64,000 nt of DNA, taken from positions 54,163,682 to 54,227,681 of the forward strand of contig NC_134418.1 of the NCBI RefSeq assembly GCF_030867145.1. Direction: 5' to 3'. Source of the DNA: Opisthocomus hoazin. Lineage: Eukaryota; Chordata; Aves; Opisthocomiformes; Opisthocomidae. Shown one piece after another: positions 15,201 through 28,236 of the stretch. The translations under genes were made by a program, and so were the position numbers. How positions within the stretch are numbered: position 1 is the first letter of the stretch; every line of letters starts with the position of its first letter. The notes below the pieces were generated by a model that was not told where the DNA came from, did no database searches, and saw only the letters and a program-made list of their open reading frames with translations.

Positions 15201-18200
15201 CAGGTTAGATCAGGATACAATAAACCTGATCCTACCTGGATTAGGAGCATTAGTAATTATTTTTAAATGTAAACATCCCTACTTATAAATTTAAATACAT
15301 ATTCTTATGCATAAATAATTCAGCCTTAAGACTGCCACTGCATTCTCCCCCGCATCAGATCTTGAGAGCTATTAATTTTCAAGAACTCACTCCAAAGCTC
15401 TCTGCCATGTGACCAGTAGCAGCTGCACAACAGGAGAGCTGGTTTCCACTGCAAGTATAAACCCCTTCCTCCCCCCAGCCAACATCTCTATAGAGGAGCA
15501 AGACACATCTGAACTATTTGCTATCAGATCTTATAAGCAGTTGCAGATCAGGAATATTACGAATAGAAAAGCAGAGTTCACATAAGAACATGAAAAGCAG
15601 CCCTTGCTTCCTTTCCACAACCTACCTATCAATGTATCTCCTTGCCTCAACATTGTCCAAAGCAGTCACAATCACATCTTGCTTGGTATAGAATTCATCA
15701 CTGTAAGTGTTCTCAGTGGCTGGACAAACTTTATTAATATATGAGTCAATCTTTAAGTAAGGATTGATGTTCAGAGTTGCTTCTGCTGCAGTATAGCTTT
15801 TGGGTTTCTGAAAGTATAAATACGTATATATAAGAACAACATTCAGAAAAAGAACATCTGGGGGACAGAAGTATCGACTTCATTTGCTGATCAGACAGCA
15901 ATTCACCAACAGAAATGTTAGTATGCAAAACATATAATAAAGGAAATTCTTTAATCATATACCTCCCTCACTAATAAATACATTATTAATCTAGGGGGTT
16001 TTTAGTTTTATTTAAAGTAGTGTGTCAGACACCATAAGGTGAAAGTGCTTAAATGGTGCAGCAGAATTGTATCAAGTAACTGAAACTGATGCCACGTGCT
16101 GCGCCTCATGCTCTCAAAATGCCATAAGGAGCAGTTCATGACTGTCAGAGGATAAACCCATTAGTTACTGTGACTATGTCTACGCAGTACAGACATCAAA
16201 CATCTGTGAATAATCACATTACTGCAAGGCTTCCCACACAAAGCCAATTTCAGAAGCTAAACTGAAACAGAGTTCTTAACCTACCTGACACTTCTAGCCA
16301 TACTACATTCAATTATCTAGGGATCAGAACTCAGAACAGCGCAACTCGAGACAGTGTGGCTTCTGAAAGCTTGCAGATTCACCTTCCATTTATCTAGCCA
16401 TCCAAAATGTAATCTGTTCCCAGATTTGCCAGACACAAACCGGAGGCAGAAAATTCAGCTGCTGGGTTTTGGGCAGGGGAATCCCTTTTCCCCATTGCTG
16501 TCAAGATCTGAGCCACCTTTTCTATTTTGTGCTGTGTTTCAAGTACAGGGATATTCTCTCTGCTTCTAAGGAATATCACATATTTACTAAATATACATGG
16601 CTTTTTGCCACGCTATTTACCAGCTTAATGAAGACTGAATTAAGTCAGAAGACAGCAACTTTGGTCAAGTTCCATTAGAAGTAGCTCTTCTATTGAGAAC
16701 ACTTCTGCCAGTGCTGTCTATTTTTTGTTCTTTTGTCCTATTCTCCATGAATTTCCATAGCATAGTAAAGCATTTCTGGCATATTAACCCATTGCAGCTT
16801 CTTATGCAAAACAGTGTTCCTCATCTGATTCTCAAGCTTGAGAGATTCCCTTAGTCAGACACCACAATTAAGTCAGCACAAATTAAGATCAGACCAGCCA
16901 ATTTCACTCAACTGGTAATAGTGATAAGTGGGATGCCAACATAGTTCTAAGTATTGTTTTAAAAGATACTGGATTTCATTACAGCCTTTAAGTCTTTTCT
17001 GGACAGAAATACATACACTCACAAGTTCAACTCTCGGTGAGGACACGGGACAGGGAAACAGAAAGTTTATTGAACAAGAAAGCCTACCTGTATGTGATGA
17101 GGTCGAAAAAGAAACTGCCTGTTCAGGTTGGATTTCTCTATCAAGTCTGGATCTGTAATTGTAACCTAAGTCAGAAGGGGCAAAAGCAACAGCTGAAGTT
17201 ACAATTTAAGAGCAGCACTAAGCAATAATCTTGATGAAAACTCTACAGAAACTTGTCAAAACAAAGTACTCCTGTTGGCACCCGCTGTGGCTAATAGCTC
17301 TGCCTATACTGACTGATTAAATTTTCTTTTAAAATAAAAATACAGCAAGACTGCTCCAAGTGTGTTCTGCTTCTAATTGCACACTATTTCTATGCTCAGG
17401 TCATTTTACCCTCGGCACAGAGATCAGCCTGAAATAACGCTTAGACTTTTTAACAATTTTAAGTAGTCTAATTAAATAATTAGTCCTTGTCACATTACTT
17501 TTTAATAAACAAAGTGAAGTTAACAGGTGACTTACCAAGCCTTTGTCTTGCCCAGTACCGACACCAAGAAGTGCGAAGTTTTTTAGCATTTCACAGCCTA
17601 TCGCTCCACAGCCAACCTAAAGAAAACAACATTGTTAGAGACAGAAATGTAAGTGAAAACCATGAAGACAAGTCCCGTTACAATTTTGGACCATTTATTC
17701 TGCAGTGGCACACATCATCAGGGCTGCTGTCATTATTTTGAAGGCAGTGGATGTTAGCTGTATCGACAAAGCATTTGCAAAAAGCGTAACAGTATCAGTC
17801 AAACTCACCAAGAAAACATTCAAATCATGCAGCTTCTGGCACAGAGAGTCTCCAATACAAGCCCTCAAGGCATCATACCTATCTCCCCTATGCAGGCATA
17901 GGGGACAGAAACAGAAGACTAGTAAGTTGCCATTTATAACGGTCGTATCATTGATGCCAAACTGCACTTTGACACAAACTAAGAAAATCAGACTGAGTCC
18001 CCTATAATTCCTATTTATCCCACGCTCAAATAGGACACATGTTCTCAACCCCAAACCTGTCTCTCCAGCAAATGGTACTGAATTAACTTTAAAAGACATC
18101 TTCTGTGCCTGCCTGAGACTCAGACGTGAACAGTACATAAAACAGTAGATTGTAGTTATATTTACCGTGGGAGAAATTCTTCAGAGCCCCTCTTTTCTAG

Positions 18201-21200
18201 AGGTGTTACAATGTCTAACATGTCGATATATAGCTGTAAAAAAGTAAAAAAACCAATAAAAACCTGTGAAAAACTTTCACGTTATTTTCCTTTATAAAAT
18301 AAAGTAAATGCTTTCTATGTACAACAGCTTAGAAATATAGAAGCACCAAGTTTTTAGTGTCAGTGGAAGACTATACAGCATTCTGTTCCCTACAGTTCAC
18401 CTCACAATGTTAGTGGACAGGAAAAAGCACAGAGGGAAAGAAAAACTCATTGAAACATGTTACCCTTCCAAATTAGACCGTGAAGTTTTAAAATCTAACT
18501 TTATCCTGACACATACACTGAGACTCTGAAAGCCCTGCTCTTGAGTACAGTAGCTTAAGTTGGCCGCTGGACTATATTACACCTTTGCAGCCATGCACTG
18601 ACAGGCCAATGCTCTCCTTGCTTGTGGAAACAAAAGAATGCGATGTCTGAACCCCAAAATATGAAAAGCTTGACTAAAACTGGTTGCATTTTTATTGTTT
18701 ACATAGAAACATGGTTTTTTTGCTAAATTCAGTCTCAAGTCTTTTTTTTTTTTCCTGTTATAGAAGTTGTTCAGGCTATTTTGATCATAAAACATTTACA
18801 CACAAACACACGTTTGTAACATGACTGTCAAAATAAAGATCCAAAACCAAAAACATCCTTACCCACTGCTGTAACGGAGAAAATTTTCCTGTTACTGCTT
18901 TCAAGACTTCCTGGCTAGCAACACCACCCAATACTGCAGCCAGAGGAGCTAGAAATCCCTGAGCAGTCCTAGACAACCATTTCACTACATCTCCGTTCAC
19001 CTGAGGCTGAAAAATCAGACAGATAAATAATAAAAATAACAACAGATTTATCCCTTCAGTCAAGCAAGTCAGTGCTTGACAGTTTCATAGATTATTGTTC
19101 TTCAGTAAAAGATAGACAAATTATTTCACTCTGACTAGCAAAAAGGCGTCCAGCCAAGACAGACCCACTGTATACCCTGTACTTGTAATATGCATTTATC
19201 TAAAATCTGGACTCATATAGCCACAGGATTCAACGTTCATGTCAGGTGAACGTTTGGTTGAACCAGTGCTGAAACACCATTCTGTATCCTTGCATGGCCT
19301 TTAGAAATCCAGCTGATCCATCTAAAGATGGATACGAAGACCAGAACAAGGACCAACAACTAAAGCATGACCTTTAGGCAAGTAAATGAGCATATCAAAA
19401 ATGACTCAGAATGACGATGATTCCCTACTCACTTTGTTTTCCAGTGTTTCACTTATAGACATGGCTATTTTCAGCATTTCCTCAGCATCTTGAAGGCATC
19501 TAGACACCAGGGTAGAAACAACAATGATGACAAACATTCCAGAGTCCTTCTAGAAACACAATCAATGGAGAGAAAAGCACTGGATACAGTAGGAAGTCTG
19601 GAAGTGAACATTAAAGATGCACTTCTAAATGATATGGTTAGCTCAAGAACAGGAGTCTCAGTGGAGAAGCTCATGTGCAAGTCCAGTCTTAAGATTTATA
19701 CTTTGTAAGTAGTTTAACTCAAAATTACGCACATCAAGAACTACAGCTGAAAAAAACAAATTGAGCATGAAATACAAATCCTTGGACCATTTTTATTAAA
19801 AAAAAAAATGTCATAAGCTACAGGATAACCACTGAACAACTTTTCCATATTAACCCCACAATGTGAAAAAACTGAAACAGAGGAGGACTTCCTCCAGAAG
19901 CATTTTCTATCCACCTGGGCCCAGAAAGTGCCACTGCGATACTGGGAAAGCCCTGTTACAAACCCAGCCATACATTACATAACGTTTCTCATCTAGATTT
20001 CAACTTATCATTTCTATGTTGTCTATTAAGTACCACAGAGACAAGGTACCTGCTGCACATCGGACCAGTAACTACAGTAAACGGAGAGATCTTTCTGATT
20101 CAAGGCTTAGCAAACACAAGACTACTACATTACCCAATGTTTGGTCCGCGACCAAAGTTCTCCTGGAAGTGGTTCAAGGCAAGCATGGCAACATGGATCT
20201 GCAAAGGCGCCTGTTAAGACAATAGCAACTGATCAGTTACAAACTTGAAAACATTGAAGGAAACAAAAGCAACTATTTGAATTCTTCAGTTATCATTTCA
20301 CTTCCTTGTCTCTTAACCATACTACTCAAAAAAAGTTTCTAAATAGAATTAAAAAGTGAATTTGAAATACCTTACACTAATTTTTTTTTTTTTTTTACAA
20401 ACTGGGATTATAAATAGTAATAATGCAATATCCTTCACATACATTCAGCACCCACCTCAACTAAGTCCAACTAAAGAGCTCCCAACAGAATTTAGTGCTG
20501 AAATTGGAAGATGCAGCAATCTTTCTTTAACTAAACATTATAATGCATTGCATTTTGCCAAACTTCAATACCAAAGCCCAGCATTAAGGGTCAAAAGCAG
20601 AAAATCTGAACAAGCAAGTCAGACTTTACGTTATCAAACAAACAAAAAAATCACTAGATCCGTATTTTTTAGTTTAAGATTCTAATGAGCCCGAGACTTA
20701 CATGCCTTGCATGTCCATAATACTTAACTAAAGTTGTGTTAGAGGCAAATACAGCTAGCTTCCTCTCAGATTTTAAGAATATCTCTGAACCATTTTTTCA
20801 AAGAAAAAAAGTGATCACCTTTTTCTGATTATCCCAGCTTTGATGCCAGTGTGATTTTTATCAACAAAACTTCATTAAATACAGGGAAAAAAAAAATCAT
20901 TGCATCGCCTGCAAAATTTACAGTACGTGAATTAAACACTTATTAAAAACTGAGATTTTAAACAGCAGAGGTGGTTGAGCTATGCATTTACAATACACTT
21001 GGTGCAAATCATGGATAACAAGCCTCTACCGCGATCTAAACCGTAATGTATATTCTGTGTGACCATGCAAAATGATACCTCACTCTTATTTCATACTTCA
21101 AACTCATATTTAACTACTACAGAATAGAGTTAGGAAATTATATTGTTCAACACATAAAGCTGCAGATTACATTCCATGTAGTTTTAACATTAAAGCACTT

Positions 21201-24200
21201 ACGCCCAAATCCCCACAGGCTAATTACCTCAGGCTTGCTAAAATCCGCAACAAGGTATAGTGGATTAGTTATCTGCTTCTCCAACTGTTCCTGGAAAAAT
21301 AGAATTCATGGTAACAACACACCCACTTAAGGGCATGACAGTCACTGCTACCTGACAAAACAATACTCTTCCTGGAGAGACTAAGAACCAAGTATCCTTT
21401 CTTACTAGCATTGCTATTACTCTCTCCATTATTAATACCACAAAAGATGCATAAAGTAATTATCTACTGCAAATTTCCTCACTTAAAAAGTCAGAAAGAT
21501 GTTTCACATCCTAGTGGCAAGACTCATCTCTTAAACTGCTCTGAGGTCGGCTGCCAGAGATTTTATAGGCAACTTACCTGTTTGCTCGTAGAACTTCCCC
21601 ACTCAGGAAGAATAGGAAGCTACTGCTTTACAAAGACAAGACATGGAGCTGTGCATTCTCAGATCAGAGAGTGGGCGAGCAGCTGGTTCTTGCTCCCAGC
21701 TTTTTAGAAGAATGTTTGAGGGTAGTCAGGATCTACCTTCTGTGGGCCCAAACAGGTGCACAGCACTATGTAGCTTGCAACCCCTCTTATAAAAACTCAA
21801 ACTGCCTCTTCTCAGAAGGCTGCCAAGAGACCACATATTCGTAGACCTTCATGGAGTGCCCAGCAGTACAGAGACAGGCTGCCCACATTTTTTGTCTCTA
21901 CACTGGCAGGTAACTTTGAATTATTTCCTATTCTCTGTGGTTTAGTAAATAGCTATCACTATTCTTACCCAATAAAATCAATGTAAACCCAAATCACGGG
22001 TAATCAAATCATGTGTCTGCCGAACTCTGCTTCCAGTGCTCAGACCACTAATACTCAAAAACCTGGTTAGGTCAAGCACACACTTACAAAGTAAAACATC
22101 TTGGGCGTCTTCACTTGGACAGCTATACCTCCATGTAAGTAAGGCTCCATATCTGACGTGTCGCCAATGCTGAAGGAATAAGGTGACACCACTGAAAACA
22201 GAAGAGAATAAACAATGACTGATAATTAAAAGTGTCACTGGATGCTACAATTCTGTATACAACAAAGGGGTGTTTTGTCAATGTCTTTTATGCTGTAATT
22301 TTGTAGTATGCAACCTTGCTCTGAAAGCATAAACACAGCTGATCCTGCTAACAGGATTGTCCCTCTCTGCCAGTGTCTAGGCTAAAGTGTTAGTTTCACA
22401 TGATCTATTATGAAATAAGCTTTTCAAAGTGGCAGCAGATTTAACAAGAATTCTGATGACCACAGCTCTGTAACAAAAATGAAATCACTCTCAGCTTTAT
22501 TTAGAGACTGTGTACAGCAGTGTCCAGTATACTGCTCTGAGTAGGATTTTAGTCCCATGACTAGCACAATAGGCAATAAAGAAGGGCAGTTCGAGCATTT
22601 AAGTCACATCTTTCCTCTCATACCACCTTGAGCATCATTCAGATAAAGCAAGAAGACACAAAAATTGTTAATTCATGGAAAACTGAAACCAAAAGCTGGG
22701 TCATGATTAAGCAGAAGCAACTGAACACAGCATCAGCGCTAGCAAAACAAAAGGGTGCAGAGAAAACAAACTAACTCAACCACGTGTTTCAAGGCTACCG
22801 TTTTTGTCTCAGACCACAAAATAGCTAAAAACAAACAACCATCCCACACCCACCTGCTCTCTCTTCTGCTCCAAACAGGCATTCAGATCTGGGAAGTGGA
22901 CAATTCCCCAGCATTCAAAAGGAACCAAGTAGTATGCCTTGAGACATGCATGATGCAGAGCAAAGCAGTGTAAACACAAATTCAAGTGCTCCAACATCTG
23001 CTGGCAAAGCAGCACAGCCAGCTGTAGGCAATCCAGAAGACTCCTGGAGTTCACTGATGACAATTTCTTAAGCCAATTAATAGACAGCCCTACCCTACGG
23101 GTGCGATATTGGGCCTGATGGTCATCAACACAAGTGAGCTAATCACACAGGTCAAGGCTGGAGGCAGCCTGGGCTGCAGTGATCACGCACTGGTGGAGTT
23201 CGCAGTCCTGAGGGTCAGGAAAAGAGTAAAGTCCAGACCCTGAATTTTAGGAAAGCCAAATTCCAGCTGTTCAAGGAATTAGGCAATAGGACCCCCTGGG
23301 AAACTGCCCTCAGGGACAAGGCAGCAGAACAGAGCTGGCAGATCTTTAAGGATGCTTTCCACAGAGCACAAGAGCTCTCAGACGCCAGGTGTAAGAAATC
23401 AGGCAAGGAAGGCAAGAGACCAGCATGGCTGAGTTGAGGCCTCCTGGTCAAACTAAAGGGCAAGAAGGAAATGCACAGACATGGGAAGCAGAGACAGGTA
23501 TCCTGGGAAGAGTATAGGGACACTGCCCGGTCATGCGGGGATAATGTCAGGAAGGCCACGGCGAAGCTGGAGCTGAACTTGGCAAGGGATGCAAAGAATA
23601 ACAATAAGGGCTTCTACAGGTAAGTCAGCTAGAAAAGGAAGGTCAAAAAAGTGAACTCCCCCATTGAACACGACTGGAAAACCGGTAACAGTGGACGAGG
23701 AGAAGGCTGAGGTACTCAACAGCTTTTTCGCCTCAGTCTTCACTGGCAACCTCTCTTCCCACACCTCTCAAGTGGATGGACCACAAGACAGGGACTGGGG
23801 GAGCAACGTCCCTCCCACTCTAAGAGAAGATCAGGTTTGTGACTGTCTGAGGAAACAGAACATACATAAGTCTGTGGGACCTGAAGAGATGCATCCCAGA
23901 GTCCTGAGGGAATTGGCCAATGTAGTTGCCAAGCCACTCTCCAGCACATTTGAAAAGTCACAGCAGTCAGGCGAAGTCCCTGGTGACTGGAAAAAGGGAA
24001 ACATTGCACCCATTTTTTAAAAGGGTAGGAAGGAGGGCCCTGGGAACTACCCACCTCTCAGCCTCACCTCTGTGCCTGGGAAGATCATGGAACAGATCCT
24101 CCCAGAAGCCATGCTAAAGACAGGGAAGCAATTCGAGACAGCCAGCATGGCTTCACCAAGGGCAGGTCCTGCCTGACCAACCTAGTGGCCTTCTACAATG

Positions 24201-27200
24201 GAGTGATCACTTCAGTGCACAAGGGAAAAGCTACAGATGTCGTCTGTCTGGACTTCTATAAGGCCTTTGACACAGTCCCTCACAAAATCCTTCTCTCTAA
24301 ATTGCGGAGATATGAGTTTGATGGATGGACTGTTCGGTGGATGAGGAATTGGTCAATGGCTCAATGTCCAGACGGAGACTGGCAACAAGTGGTGTCCTTC
24401 AGGGGTCAGTATGGGGACCAGTACCATTTAATATTTTCATCAATGATACAGAAAGCGGGATCGAGTGCACCCTCAGCAAGTTGGCAGATGACACCAAGCT
24501 GAGTGGTACAGTTGACACGCCTGAGGGATCAAATGCCATCCAGAGGGACCTGGACAAGCTGGAGACGTGGACCCATGTGAACTTCATGAGGTTCAACAAG
24601 GCAAGTGCAGGGTCCTTCTTGTGGGTCGAGGCAACCCCCGCTATCAATACAGGCTGGGGAATGGAGTGATTGAGAGCAGCCCTGCCAAGAAGTACTTGGG
24701 GGCGCTGGTTGATGAGAACCTGGACATGAGCTGGCAATTTCCACTCGCAGCCCAGAAGGCCAACCATATCCCAGGCTGCATCAAAAGAAGCATGGCCAGC
24801 AGGTCGACGGAGGTGGCTCTGCCCTTCTGCTCAGCTCTGGTGAGACCCCACCTGGAGTCCTGTGTCCAGCCTTAGAGCCCCCAGCCCAGGAAAGACCTGG
24901 AGCTGTTGGAGTGGATCCAGAGGAGGGCCACAAAGATGATCAGAGGGCTAGAACACCTCTCCTACGAAGAAAGGCTGAAAGAGTTGGGGTTTTTCAGCTT
25001 GGAGAAGGCTGCAGGGGAGCACATCTTGGTGTCTCTACCTTACCCTATGACTCGTAAGACAAGGGGTAATGGTTTTAAACTAAGAGGGTAGATTTAGGCT
25101 GGATATAAGAAATTTTTCACAATGAGGGTGGTGAAACACTGGAACAGGTTGCCCAGAGAGGAGGCAGATGCCCCGTCCCTGGAAACATCCAATGTCAGAC
25201 TGGAAGGGGCTCGGAGCAACCTGATCTAGTTGAAGATGCCCCTGCTCACCGCCAGGGGGCGTGGAATCGGTGACCTTTAGAGGTCCCTACCAACCCCAGC
25301 TATTCTGATTCCAAATCACGAGAATCACTTCGAAAGCATGCTTAGAAACAGAGTGTAGTCAATGTATCCCTGAACACTTAAATTTTCACCCAAAAAACTA
25401 CAAGGCAAACAGTGACATACAAAACAGTGTTAATTTAGTCCAAAACATGACCGAAGCACAGGCATTATGGGACCCTCCAGAAAACAAACGGGTTTTGTAA
25501 GCAAACTAATGACAGTAACTTCAGAGGCTGCCAACTAGTTTCTACTAGCTGAAAGCTTCCACTGTTCCTTAATCAGCAAGATGAGTTTGGAAAGACTTTA
25601 CCAAATGGAAATGGAGTCAGGATAACATTAGGAAGACCTTTGCACCAGATAGCTATGTTTTTTGTGCAAGCTCACTGGAGGTCTGCACAACCCAGCACTC
25701 CTCTGGCTACAGTAACTAACACCACAGCGAGCTAAGACAGGCCAAAAAATAAATATCTTGCAAATGGGTCAGCAACAGTTTACCTGTTATTTGGTGTGTG
25801 GATCCATTTAAGCATGACATTCCATTCACTTCCCGAAAGGTTAAAAACTGTCCTGTTTCAAGCCTGTGTGGATGATTTTCAAGGCAAGTGACAATACCAG
25901 GATTTGACTGAAAGTGAAAAGGCCAAAGTTAGCAAGGAGGAAAGCATCTTGTGTAAAGGAGTCACGCTTTATCATAGACACATCGCTTTTTGCCTCTTGA
26001 AACTGCAGCCTCTAATACTTATAGCACCTCAGTTCTTCCATAACAAGGGAGGTATGGATGATAACTTTTTCAGTCCTGTTATTTTCAGTTTAACAGTGGT
26101 TTCATAACCCAGACTTTCCCATTTTTACCTTTTACAGTTCTCAGAATGTTAGCAAACTGCATTTGTTAGTTCAAAAGAGAACAAGGAATTTGACTGCTTT
26201 GAAGTAGTTGCAAATTTATGTCCTTTTTCCAAACTAAAAATAACAACTAAGAAATTTTCACAGACATTAAGAAATAAAGTCTTGTGAATGGTCCTTATAA
26301 CTCCATGCTTCCTTTCCATCTGATCTCCTTAAAAAGGACACCCTAAACTCTTTCTTGAAAGTTAGGAAGTTTACAAAGCTGGACATCCTTAAATACAGGA
26401 AAGCCAGTCTCAAGCGGATCACAAACAAGCAAGCTTATACTTGCAGGAATCTCTGACAACATCTAATCCTGTTACAGGATGTCATGCCAACCTCCCATGC
26501 ACACAGAGATCCCTCCTCAGTTTGACGACAGCTCATCAAGACCTTGTGGTGCAGCTCAGGCTGTAAACATAGTGGATTTGCAAGCAAGCCTGGCCTGTAA
26601 AGTCTCCTGTCTTCCCTTCCTGAGCTCCCAATATTAGAAAGATTTCAGTTAATTAGCATAAAATCTAATTACAGTGGACTACATTCTCTGTGGCATGGAG
26701 AATGACAAATGAGTTGACCAGAGAAAATTCTTCCATGATTTAGGGACAGAATGCCACCTCAACCCTGTCCACAGGACAAGAACAGCCACTTGATGGTGGT
26801 TTTGGTATTGAGTTGCAATTCTGATCAGTTTTACACTTCAGATAGTGGAAGCAAGATACAACTAAGGTCAAGTATCAGATTATGAATCACAGTATATATA
26901 TATACAGATATATATTCATTCCTTGACTTGGCAGGCAATCAGCACAAGCCACGAAACATAACTGTGTACCCTTTATGTAATTAACCAGAATAATCATCTG
27001 TTCACTTTTAAAGATATCAAAGAACAGGCTACCCAAACCACCATACCATGAGCTTTAATTCAGTTCAAACCCAACTTGCTATACAAATCTTTCTCTAGTT
27101 TGGTTAGTATTACATCTAGACTTGAGATATGACAAAAGATTTGCTACTAGATGAGCGAGGTTATAGTCTGCACTTCCAGAGTTGAGAGAAGCGGCTAAAG

Positions 27201-28183
27201 TTGTTTCCATTTATAAAACAATAATACAAGATCAAATGGACATCCTCTCTAACATTCTGCACTGGAAGTATTATCAATACTACAGTATTCTTGTCACCGC
27301 TGCTTTGGTAGGTTAAAACAAACCCTTAAATTCCCTTTCAAAACAGGCTCTCAATCCCCTTGATCATTCCAGTAGTCCTCCTCTACATGTGCTACAGTTT
27401 CTCATTAAAAAGGGGCTATTTTCATGCCTATTTCAGGGCTTCCTTAGAAGATTAAACCTATTCCCACACTTAGGCTACGTCTTCTTCTCTCTCTCTCAAA
27501 AAACAAAAAAACTCAAAAAAACTCAACATTGTGATATTACTTTGTAAGTAATGACCAGGAAGCATCAGTATGCTCTACGGTGTTAGCATGTTATCACTGA
27601 CTGGTTTTGATAGAGACACAAGAATGAAGTAACTTTCTTTGCCTCTACTATACTGCCAATTTTCAACTTCTTAGCAGGCTGCTGAAGTGAAACACTCTGC
27701 TTGGTCACGTAGCCAATAACAAGCCATTATAAAAAAAAATTCAAGCAGCACAATGACTTCTATCCCTTACTTGTGTTATATTTGAAATGAAAATCTCCTT
27801 TGGTTCCTCTCCTGTGGTATCCAGCACTTCAAATTCATCACCGAAGTCACAAAACAAACGTGAACATATTCCATATACGTCTGCACTGATGAACTACAAA
27901 AGAAAGTAAGTGTCATGAGTATCCCTAAAACAGCACAAGCCAAAGGAATGACCTCTCACGTTCAACCTTGTCCAAGGCTAGCAGGTTTAACTTCTATGGT
28001 GGAAACCTGTCATGTGCACCCAGGCCACTGACTATATAGCATGTCGTTCATGACAGACTTTGAACCTGCATGAGCATTTCGGAACCCCTACACAAAAAAC
28101 AGGAATCGTACCAAAACTGTTACATTCAGTCTCAGCACATTCTTTCAGAACAATTATGAGTTAACAGTGACAACTACCTCTAA

Positions 28184-28236
<53 letters not shown>

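Noticed and set aside
17695-18138. 147-codon minus-strand ORF
   Set aside because: It only extends UBA6 exon 16 into both flanking introns.
19487-19492. Internal AG as acceptor for UBA6 exon 13
   Set aside because: Using it breaks frame with exon 12 and deletes the conserved Cys; the upstream TGTCTAG fits both.
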